This document shows, piece after piece, positions 5,959 to 12,386 of a stretch of 14,241 nt of DNA. Below the pieces are notes generated by a model. That model was given only the letters and a program-made list of their open reading frames with translations. It was not told the origin of the DNA and searched no databases. The DNA is from Alphaproteobacteria bacterium. Lineage in GTDB: Bacteria > Pseudomonadota > Alphaproteobacteria > Micavibrionales > Micavibrionaceae. The stretch's first letter is position 1, and the number at the start of each line of letters is the position of its first letter. The DNA lies in NCBI GenBank assembly GCA_023140905.1, contig JAGLKS010000147.1:1-14241 (forward strand), read 5' to 3'. The translations under genes and the position numbers were made by a program.

Positions 5959-8316
5959 ATGGCTTTAGCAACAAACTTAGGATTTCCCCGTATTGGCGAT
6001 ATGCGCCAGCTTAAAAAAGCTGTGGAGGGGTACTGGAAGGGAACCCTTGCGCAAGGCGAGTTATTAGAACAAGCCAAAGATTTGCGAAAACATAATTGGC
6101 AAGCACAAGAAAAAGCCGGATTGGATCATATTCCCTCCAATGACTTTTCCCTTTATGATCATGTTTCGGGCTTGACAGCTACGCTGGGATTAGTGCCAAA
6201 GCGCTATGGATGGGATGGATCAACCGTTGATCTGGATACATATTTCGCCATGGCACGCGGTGCACAGCATGGTGGGCTGGATGTAACCGCTATGGAGATG
6301 ACAAAATGGTTTGATACAAATTACCATTATATTGTGCCTGAATTTGAAGAAGGAATGACTCCTAAACTCTCTTGCAATAAAATTTTTGATTATTATCAAG
6401 AGGCTAAAGATCTGGGCATTCAAACGCGTCCGGTTATTATTGGTCCTGCAACTTATGTATTCCTTGGTAAAGCGCAATATGACGGGTTCTCACATGAGGA
6501 TATGGTGAAAAAACTTATCCCTGTTTATAACGAAATCCTACAGAAACTCAGCGATATGGGGGCAGAATGGGTGCAAATCGATGAGCCGATTTTCAGTCTT
6601 GATTTATGTTCAATCGGGCAGAGCGCAGTCAATGCGGCTTATAATAACGGTGCAACAAGCATAAATAAACCTGAAGGATTAAAGCTTCTTATTACGTCTT
6701 ATTTTGATACGCTGCGCGGTAATGCGGATTTATTCTATAACTTACCGGTTGATGCTGTGCATATTGATTTATGTCGTGGCCCTAATCAAGCTAATACAGG
6801 TGCTAATAATGCACAATTAACTTTGAATGAGGCACTGGAAAAAATTGGTGATGATAAAATACTATCGCTAGGTATTATAGATGGGCGCAATATTTGGCGC
6901 AATAATCTTTCAGCTTCTCTGGAAATGTTGGAAAAAGCAGTCGGTAAGCTTGGCACAGATAGAATTTTTGTTGCGCCGTCCTGTTCTTTGCTACACACGC
7001 CGGTTGATCTGAACAGCGAAACACAAATGGAGGAAGATCTTAAAAGCTGGATGGCGTTTGCTATGCAAAAAATCGAAGAGATTTCAACGCTTACCAAAGG
7101 CTTAAATGATGGGCGCGTAAGCATTGAAGAACAAATATCTTACAGTGACGCGATTCAGGAGCAGCGCAGAACATCAACTCATATTCATTGTGACGCAGTT
7201 AAACAACGTGTTGCATCCATCACACCGGAAATGAAGTGCCGCAAAGCACCATTTGCCGAGCGCGAAAAGCTTCAACGAAAAGCTATTGATTTACCGCTTT
7301 ATCCGACAACATCAATCGGATCATTCCCGCAAACACCTGAAATCCGTAAAATCCGTGCTGCGCGCAAAAAAGGCAAAGTAAGTGACGCAGATTATAAAGA
7401 TGCAATTCAGGCGGAAATACGTTCTGTAATAAAATTTCAACATGAAATAGATATAGATATTCTGGTTCATGGTGAGGCTGAACGTAACGATATGGTCGAG
7501 TATTTCGGTGAACAACTTGATGGTTTTGCTTTTACAAAATTCGGATGGGTGCAATCTTATGGCTCGCGTTGTGTAAAGCCGCCAATCATTTACGGGGATG
7601 TGTCACGCCCGAAAGCTATGACTGTTGAATGGTCGGAATATGCACAAAGCCAGACAGACAAAGTTATGAAAGGCATGCTTACCGGACCGGTGACTATATT
7701 GCAGTGGTCTTTTGTGCGCGACGATCAGCCGCGTAGTGCAACATCACGCCAGATTGCTTTGGCTATACGTGATGAAGTAGCCGATCTGGAAAGTGCCGGT
7801 ATTCGTATTATCCAAATTGATGAAGCAGCATTTCGCGAAGGATTACCTTTGCGTAAAAATGACTGGAAAGCCTATCTTGATAGAGCTGTAAAAGACTTCC
7901 ATGTCACATCATGCTGCGTAAATAATGAAACACAAATCCATACTCATATGTGTTATTCAGAATTTAATGATATTATCGAATCTATTGCAGCTATGGATGC
8001 AGATGTTATCTCGATTGAAACATCACGCTCTCAGATGGAATTATTGGATGTTTTTGTCGCATTTAAATATCCAAATGAAATCGGTCCCGGTGTGTATGAT
8101 ATTCACTCTCCACGTGTGCCAAGCGTTGAGGAAATGGTTGATTTGCTGGAAAAAGCCAAAGATGTACTGGAAGAGCGCCAAATCTGGGTTAATCCAGATT
8201 GCGGCTTGAAAACACGCGGTTGGGCAGAAGTAAAACCGGCACTTACAAATATGGTTAAGGCGGCAAAAATTATGCGCGAACGTGCATGTACTGTAGAGTC
8301 GCCGGATTTAGCTTAA
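5959..8316 (+). CDS. metE: Cobalamin-independent methionine synthase
   Basis: MetE transfers the methyl group of 5-methyl-THF (triglutamate) directly to homocysteine, forming methionine without vitamin B12, in the cytoplasm. The 785-residue protein is full length for the family (about 750-790). The N-terminal barrel starts with LGFPRIGDMRQLKKA at residues 7-21. The C-terminal catalytic barrel starts at about residue 450 with PTTSIGSFPQT. The zinc ligands are all present: His663 and Cys665 in THMCYSEF, Glu687 in SIETSRS and Cys748 in VNPDCGLKTRGW. The motif YDIHSPRVPS precedes the last ligand. The ATG at 5959 has the strong AGGAG ribosome binding site. It follows metF, which makes its substrate. 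Its TAA overlaps the stop codon of the convergent rsmB gene. Being very large and slow, such enzymes are usually tightly controlled by methionine supply; the repeat upstream may take part. Confidence 0.97.
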   Translation: MALATNLGFPRIGDMRQLKKAVEGYWKGTLAQGELLEQAKDLRKHNWQAQEKAGLDHIPSNDFSLYDHVSGLTATLGLVPKRYGWDGSTVDLDTYFAMARGAQHGGLDVTAMEMTKWFDTNYHYIVPEFEEGMTPKLSCNKIFDYYQEAKDLGIQTRPVIIGPATYVFLGKAQYDGFSHEDMVKKLIPVYNEILQKLSDMGAEWVQIDEPIFSLDLCSIGQSAVNAAYNNGATSINKPEGLKLLITSYFDTLRGNADLFYNLPVDAVHIDLCRGPNQANTGANNAQLTLNEALEKIGDDKILSLGIIDGRNIWRNNLSASLEMLEKAVGKLGTDRIFVAPSCSLLHTPVDLNSETQMEEDLKSWMAFAMQKIEEISTLTKGLNDGRVSIEEQISYSDAIQEQRRTSTHIHCDAVKQRVASITPEMKCRKAPFAEREKLQRKAIDLPLYPTTSIGSFPQTPEIRKIRAARKKGKVSDADYKDAIQAEIRSVIKFQHEIDIDILVHGEAERNDMVEYFGEQLDGFAFTKFGWVQSYGSRCVKPPIIYGDVSRPKAMTVEWSEYAQSQTDKVMKGMLTGPVTILQWSFVRDDQPRSATSRQIALAIRDEVADLESAGIRIIQIDEAAFREGLPLRKNDWKAYLDRAVKDFHVTSCCVNNETQIHTHMCYSEFNDIIESIAAMDADVISIETSRSQMELLDVFVAFKYPNEIGPGVYDIHSPRVPSVEEMVDLLEKAKDVLEERQIWVNPDCGLKTRGWAEVKPALTNMVKAAKIMRERACTVESPDLA

Positions 8317-9599
8317 TCTTTTCTACGTAAAATAGCTGTAAAGAATCCGTCTGTGCCATGATGCGCAGGGCTTAACTGCATATATGGAGAGCCAAGTTCA
8401 AGATTTTCATCGATTGGACTAACTTCAAACTCAGGATGTTCGTCAAGAAAATGCGCGATCTGGTTTTCATTTTCTGCGGAGAAAAGCGAACATGTTGCAT
8501 AAACCAGCTTACCGCCGGGTTTTACGCATTTCCATGCACTGTCAAGAATCTGTGCTTGAATAACAATAAGCTCGTCCAAAGCCGGTCCGTAAGTCTGCCA
8601 GCGCATATCAGGGTTACGCCTCCACGTACCACTACCGCTGCAAGGTGCATCTATCAGTACAATGTCGAATTTGCCTTTTTGGCGTTTCATCCATTTCTTA
8701 TTACGCTCATCAAGCAAGGCCCGAACCTCAATAATATCAGCCAGTCCTGCCTTTTTATAGCGCTTACGCCCATTCTCCAGCCGTCTTTCATCTGTGTCCA
8801 TAGCAACGACACGTCCTTTACGTTGCATGGCGGAAGCTAGCGCTAATGTTTTTCCACCGGCTCCAGCGCAATAATCAAGAACTTGCATTCCCGGTTGAGC
8901 ATCACATAGCCAAGCAATAAGCTGCGAACCTTCATCCTGAATCTCAATCCAGCCTTTACTGAAAGCTTTTGTGTGCGAGAGATAAGCTTTGTTTCCACAG
9001 CGCAAAGCCCATGGACATAACTTGCATTCACTTACTTTAACGCCATCAGCTTCAAGGTAATTCATGACTTTTTCTTTATCAGCCAAAAACGTATTGACGC
9101 GCAAATCCAATGTAGCCGGTTCCAGCATTGCTGTCATTTCTTCAGCAAAGGCATTACCAAAACGTGTGCGAAGCAAAGCTTCATGATCTGGAGGGCATTC
9201 AACACGCACAGCCTCGGACATGTCTTTGCGCATTAAAGATTCTCCCAATATCTTACGGGCGAAGGCTAATTCCTCATCACCAAGAGTCTCAGGAGCATAT
9301 TTAGAGCTGTCAAATAAATCGTTAAGGCGTTTCTCATCGGCATGTTCTCCCAGAACAATCCAGCCAACAACTCTAGTGCGTGGCGTATCAGGTGTTTTTG
9401 TGCGCTCCAGCCACCATCCTAAACGAGCGTGTGCACGCGTGATGCTATATACGCTTTCTGCAATATAGCTGCGGTCTTTAGATCCGATATAACGGCGCAC
9501 GCGCATGTAATCGCCTACGCATTTATTCAAGGGAACGCGTGATATTTGCGAACTTTCTAAAATCTCAATAATAGCTTTAATTCTTGATGCCGGTTTCAT
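8313..9599 (-). CDS. rsmB: 16S rRNA (cytosine-C5)-methyltransferase, RsmB/NOP2 family
   Basis: This is an S-adenosylmethionine-dependent RNA m5C methyltransferase; RsmB acts on C967 of 16S rRNA during 30S assembly. The 428 residues match RsmB in length and layout: an N-terminal helical NusB-like domain (about 1-130), a linker, then the Rossmann-fold methyltransferase. Motifs seen are LDYCAGAGGKT at 241-251 (SAM binding), VVAMDTD at 264-270, DAPCSGSGTWRRNPD at 317-331 with the release Cys320, and VYATCSLFSAEN at 366-377 with the nucleophile Cys370. Both catalytic cysteines are present. NOP2/RsmF-like relatives cannot be excluded, but the N-terminal domain favours RsmB. The gene starts 18 bases after the end of the unknown gene at 9618-10238, so they probably share a transcript. 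The ribosome binding site is a weak AAGAAG. Confidence 0.87.
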   Translation of the reverse strand: MKPASRIKAIIEILESSQISRVPLNKCVGDYMRVRRYIGSKDRSYIAESVYSITRAHARLGWWLERTKTPDTPRTRVVGWIVLGEHADEKRLNDLFDSSKYAPETLGDEELAFARKILGESLMRKDMSEAVRVECPPDHEALLRTRFGNAFAEEMTAMLEPATLDLRVNTFLADKEKVMNYLEADGVKVSECKLCPWALRCGNKAYLSHTKAFSKGWIEIQDEGSQLIAWLCDAQPGMQVLDYCAGAGGKTLALASAMQRKGRVVAMDTDERRLENGRKRYKKAGLADIIEVRALLDERNKKWMKRQKGKFDIVLIDAPCSGSGTWRRNPDMRWQTYGPALDELIVIQAQILDSAWKCVKPGGKLVYATCSLFSAENENQIAHFLDEHPEFEVSPIDENLELGSPYMQLSPAHHGTDGFFTAILRRKD

Positions 9600-9617
9600 A
9601 TGTTTGTGCTTCTTTTG

Positions 9618-10238
9618 TTACTGCATGAAGGTTTTGTCCAAAACCGGAATATCTTCCATGATGATTTCATGATCCGACATTGTAACTTTACCATTTGGTT
9701 GAACAAAGACCTGTACGCCGAACAGAGCATCTTTGAGCATCATAAAAGCATTAATGACGTATGTCTTGTCTTGTCTTTTTTCAGCCAGTTCCAACGGGCT
9801 TAATGCCTTATTGAGAGATTGTTTAATTTCGGAAGACGGTTCTTCTTTCCATTGAATATGATCTGCTGTTTCACAAATTATAAATTGTCCATATCGCCCT
9901 TTCACGTGTCCAAAATAGAACCGTACATATTCTATAATGTTTTCCTCGTTTAGAGAAATTGGCACGTCTTCATTGAGTTTTTGGATTGTTTTGTAATCCC
10001 AGTCAATAATTGTGAATTCCATAGTGTGGTTTTTCTGGAATACAAAACGCTGAAGAGGTGGCATTGTTGTGTGATCGGCAATACTTAGAAATCTATAATC
10101 GGGGTAATAAGGAAGTTCTATAGCAAGGATAGTTGTTTGTAGCGCATCGAATGTAGATCCGTCTATCCGGTCATTAAGAACATCGAGGATTGATGCAATT
10201 TCGGCTAATTCTAATTTGGTATAAGCTTCGTCGAACAT
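9618..10238 (-). CDS. Conserved-looking hypothetical protein upstream of rsmB
   Basis: I do not recognise this 206-residue protein. It has no signal peptide, membrane segment or metal-binding cluster, and looks like a soluble acidic protein. The N-terminal 35 residues form a likely helix. The centre is mixed, with an aromatic segment IEYVRFYFGHVKGRYGQFII at about residues 101-120 and ITW-like strands around it. The C-terminus carries FVQPNGKVTMSDHEIIMEDIPV, a beta-rich tail followed by a few residues. The gene is coding by composition and by its 18-base spacing to rsmB, with which it probably forms an operon. The ATG at 10238 has no strong Shine-Dalgarno sequence. It is the first gene to the left of the 510-base gene-free region and is transcribed away from it. 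A role in ribosome biogenesis would be a guess from position alone. Confidence 0.75.
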   Translation of the reverse strand: MFDEAYTKLELAEIASILDVLNDRIDGSTFDALQTTILAIELPYYPDYRFLSIADHTTMPPLQRFVFQKNHTMEFTIIDWDYKTIQKLNEDVPISLNEENIIEYVRFYFGHVKGRYGQFIICETADHIQWKEEPSSEIKQSLNKALSPLELAEKRQDKTYVINAFMMLKDALFGVQVFVQPNGKVTMSDHEIIMEDIPVLDKTFMQ

Positions 10239-10505
10239 GTTTATTGCACTTTGATTATTATGGTTTAGTTATTTTAAGGAATATAGTTTGGTAAATAGTA
10301 AATGGTGATTCGCAAAGATTGTACGCATTAACGTTATAGTGACAATTTTATGTCTAAAAATCAAGATAAGGACACGGGAAAAACTTGTGAACGACTCACA
10401 TAGCTTTCCATGTATAAATCTTTGGATGAAGTTACCCATATATTGTCCCATGCGTTTGATATGGAGTCATCCCATATGGAAAAGCTCCATACATGAAAAA
10501 GTATA

Positions 10506-10544
10506 AAAATGACTCGACAAATAGCGACTCACTAGAGTCATTTT
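10506..10544. repeat. Perfect 10-bp inverted repeat ending in GACTC/GAGTC
   Basis: AAAATGACTC at 10506-10515 and GAGTCATTTT at 10535-10544 are exact reverse complements, separated by 19 bases. Each arm ends in a GANTC site, and the loop contains a third (10526-10530). The stem is too AT-rich and lacks a proper U-run for a terminator. It may be a protein-binding site sensitive to adenine methylation. Confidence 0.7.
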
Positions 10545-10564
10545 AATCTTGGTTATTTGTACGT

Positions 10565-10607
10565 TGTGAACAACTTTGAGGATGAATTTGCATCCCCGTT
10601 ATTCACA
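10565..10607. promoter_or_regulatory. Inverted pair of DnaA-box-like sites
   Basis: TTATTCACA at 10599-10607 fits the relaxed DnaA box TTATNCACA exactly. TGTGAACAA at 10565-10573 is the same box on the other strand with one mismatch. With adjoining bases the two form 10-base arms with a single mismatch, and an inner GGATG/CATCC pair (10580-10584, 10591-10595) is nested between them. The structure could act as a DnaA binding pair or as an RNA hairpin. Confidence 0.4.
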
Positions 10608-10663
10608 GGACCTACATACTACTAAAACCTTTAATAAATAAATAATATATTTTTATTTCTTCC

Positions 10664-10691
10664 TTGCTATGTGTTTTTCTCTGGGAATAAT
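10664..10691 (+). promoter_or_regulatory. Possible promoter for the small ORF and hemH
   Basis: TTGCTA at 10664-10669 (4/6) and AATAAT at 10686-10691 (5/6) are separated by 16 bases. The start point would lie near 10698, about 50 bases before the ATG at 10749. It directly follows the A/T tract and the DnaA-box pair, so DnaA bound there could influence it. Confidence 0.3.
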
Positions 10692-10748
10692 AAAGCAATA
10701 TTCGTTGAGTTATGATTTTGTGTGTTATTAGCTTTTCAAAGGAAATAA

Positions 10749-10937
10749 ATGAACTATCGGAAAAATACTTTTCTGGAAATGGTTAAGGAAGGAAAGCCAG
10801 ATTGTGTGCTTTTCCAGTTTGTGTATCAGGCTGTATGGTTTATATTTAGCCATGGTTATGGTATTCGTAAAGAAACGCCCGTAGAGCATATGAAAATGAT
10901 GGTGAAAATTATCAAAGAGCAAGGAGCACCGGGATGA
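10749..10937 (+). CDS. Small hypothetical protein translationally coupled to hemH
   Basis: I do not recognise this 62-residue protein. It starts at an ATG with a good AAGGA ribosome binding site about eight bases upstream. Its TGA overlaps the hemH ATG in an ATGA junction (10934-10937), a classic sign of coupled translation. Residues 18-38 (from about DCVLFQF to SHGYGI) are rich in aromatic and aliphatic residues and may form an amphipathic or membrane-associated helix. The rest is basic and helical, with a METPVEHMK-like region. There is no cysteine cluster or known motif. Its position suggests a role tied to the ferrochelatase-like protein, such as membrane recruitment or substrate hand-over, but this is inference. 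It is not a fragment of hemE as far as I can see. Confidence 0.6.
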   Translation: MNYRKNTFLEMVKEGKPDCVLFQFVYQAVWFIFSHGYGIRKETPVEHMKMMVKIIKEQGAPG

Positions 10938-12052
10938 GTGAAAAGGTGCGTGATGCTAAGACTAAAATAGCTGTTGTGCTGTTTAATTTTGGGGGGCCGG
11001 ATTGCATGGAAGCTGTTAAGCCTTTTTTGTTTAATTTCTTTATGGACCCCAATGTTATCCGTTTGCCATTACCTTTGCGTTATATGCTGGCATGGATAAT
11101 TTCCTACAGGCGTTCAAAATATGAAGCCGGTATATTTCGTGAAAGTCCAGAAGATGAATCTCCGATTCTGGATAATACGCGCACACAAGCGAGGGTTTTG
11201 GAAAAAGTGCTGAATGGAGAAGCAATGGGAGGCGATGAAGCTTATAAATGTTTTGTTTGTATGCGTTACTGGCATCCTATGGCGCAGCAAGTCATACATG
11301 ATGTACGTAATTGGGGTGCTGAGCATATTGTTTTGTTACCGCTTTATCCGCAATATTCGACAATGACAACGTGGTCTTCAATCAATGAATGGAAAAAAGC
11401 TGCATTTGAGGCTGGCATAAGCAATGTTCCGGCTTCTTTAACATGTTGTTATCCTGAAAATGATGGTTTTATTCAAGCATCTACGGAAAATATAATAGTG
11501 CGTTTAAAACAAGCACTTAGTGACAAGCATAAGAAAATCAGAGTTTTATTTTCTGCACAGGGTTTGCCGGAAAGTATAATTCGCCGTAGAGATCCCTACC
11601 AATATCAATGTGAACGCAGTGCCAGACGCATTGTTAGACATTTGAAAGCGTGGTTTGAAGAAGAGTCGGAGGGAAACATAGAAGATTTTGATTGGCAAAG
11701 TTGCTATCAAAGCCGGGTTGGGCCTATGAAATGTATAGGGCCATCAATTGAAGATGCAATTAAAGAGGCTGCAAAAGATGGTTGTGCCGTAATTATTTAT
11801 CCCCATGCTTTTACACAAGAACGTGTAGAAACGCTTGTAAAGCTAGATATTGAGTATCGAGAATTAGCCGAGCGTTTGGGAATAGATGGTTATTACAGGG
11901 CGGCGACTGTTGGAACACATCCAGCTTTTATTGCCGGGCTTGTAGAGCTTGTATGTGGTGTTAAGGGACGCAATGATATCACAGCAGAAAAGCATGAATG
12001 TATGTGTCCCGAATATTATAAGCGTTGCTGTATGCGTGAAGGTCAGTTATGA
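10934..12052 (+). CDS. hemH: Ferrochelatase (HemH family) with altered active-site residues
   Basis: Ferrochelatase inserts Fe2+ into protoporphyrin IX to make haem at the inner membrane. The 372 residues show the family pattern: VLFNFGGP at 15-22, PLYPQYS at 136-142, VLFSAQGLPESI at 204-215, GDPYQ-like RDPYQYQ at 219-225, SRVGPMKCIGP at 260-270, and HAFTQERVETLVKLDIEY at 291-308. Compared with human ferrochelatase residues His263, His341 and Glu343, the matching positions here are Gln209, Arg297 and Glu299, so both histidines are replaced. The usual 'GGGSP' segment is also changed to PEDESP near residues 72-77. Four C-terminal cysteines (356, 358, 365, 366) could bind a [2Fe-2S] cluster as in Caulobacter ferrochelatase. 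The ATG at 10934 has AAGGAG seven bases upstream. It may be a diverged enzyme or an inactive paralogue. Confidence 0.88.
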   Translation: MSEKVRDAKTKIAVVLFNFGGPDCMEAVKPFLFNFFMDPNVIRLPLPLRYMLAWIISYRRSKYEAGIFRESPEDESPILDNTRTQARVLEKVLNGEAMGGDEAYKCFVCMRYWHPMAQQVIHDVRNWGAEHIVLLPLYPQYSTMTTWSSINEWKKAAFEAGISNVPASLTCCYPENDGFIQASTENIIVRLKQALSDKHKKIRVLFSAQGLPESIIRRRDPYQYQCERSARRIVRHLKAWFEEESEGNIEDFDWQSCYQSRVGPMKCIGPSIEDAIKEAAKDGCAVIIYPHAFTQERVETLVKLDIEYRELAERLGIDGYYRAATVGTHPAFIAGLVELVCGVKGRNDITAEKHECMCPEYYKRCCMREGQL

Positions 12053-12171
12053 ACTGAAGACTAATGTGTAGAACTGAAATATATTAGACCCGCTTAAGAA
12101 AATTCCTTGGTACGATTATGCAGTCTTTTTAGGGGTTGTATTATAGGGTTGAGAAATGCGCTGAATCAAAT

Positions 12172-12180
12172 TGTGGATAA
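12172..12180 (-). promoter_or_regulatory. Consensus DnaA box upstream of the rho promoter
   Basis: TGTGGATAA at 12172-12180 is the exact reverse complement of the DnaA box TTATCCACA. It ends five bases before the -35 of the proposed rho promoter, a position from which bound DnaA could repress or activate. A single such box can also occur by chance, at roughly one in ten windows of this size. Confidence 0.45.
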
Positions 12181-12184
12181 TCCC

Positions 12185-12213
12185 TTGACTCTTTTAGTAA
12201 GTCTGGTTATAAG
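12185..12213 (+). promoter_or_regulatory. Probable rho promoter
   Basis: TTGACT at 12185-12190 (5/6) and TATAAG at 12208-12213 (5/6) stand at the ideal 17-base spacing, the best promoter match I found in the window. Transcription would begin near 12220, leaving a leader of about 165 bases before rho. A GACTC site (12187-12191) overlaps the -35, so adenine methylation at that GANTC could alter promoter use. Long rho leaders are known in other bacteria to carry autoregulation. Confidence 0.5.
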
Positions 12214-12386
12214 AAATTTGCCTTTAAGAAAATTCCAGAAAGATTTGGGTTATTTTCGCCGTATATATGCGGCATGGATAAAAGCTTACAATAAAATGAT
12301 AACTATGAAATCGTGCGTTTTATCCAAAACGGAAAGGTTGATTACATCTTTTTCCAATTGAGTGCCAACTAAATTATGAGTATTTC

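Larger units (their letters stand above)
10239..10748. other. Candidate replication origin or DnaA/CcrM-controlled regulatory region (gene-free)
   Basis: This 510-base stretch has no credible gene. From left to right it holds an AT-rich entry, six GANTC sites between 10307 and 10539, a 10-bp inverted repeat at 10506-10544, two DnaA-box-like sequences in opposite orientation at 10565-10607, a 29-base all-A/T run at 10630-10658 that could be a DNA unwinding element, and a promoter for the genes to the right. Flanking genes point away on both sides. In alphaproteobacteria such as Caulobacter and Rickettsia the origin lies beside hemE in the hem/rho neighbourhood. Here hemE is not visible and hemH follows instead. 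Only one DnaA box matches the relaxed consensus exactly, so a regulatory rather than origin role is also possible. Confidence 0.4.
12053..12386. other. 334-base gap between hemH and rho, with a possible gene remnant
   Basis: This gap holds a strong-looking rho promoter, a consensus DnaA box and two GANTC sites, listed separately. One plus-strand frame (12107-12361, TTG start, 84 codons) stays open and includes an aromatic and basic segment of LGYFRRIYAAWIKAYNKM type. A second frame reads DPLKKIPWYDYAVFLGVVL just before it and then stops. Together they could be the decayed remains of one gene, but I recognise no family and no ribosome binding site. I see no clear RNA gene. Confidence 0.3.

Noticed and set aside
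8436..8840. 134-codon plus-strand open frame inside rsmB
   Set aside because: It is antisense to the conserved methyltransferase core and shows no protein-like motif.
10269..10451. 60-codon minus-strand open frame in the gene-free region
   Set aside because: It has no ribosome binding site or protein-like composition, and the DNA is better explained by repeats and GANTC sites.
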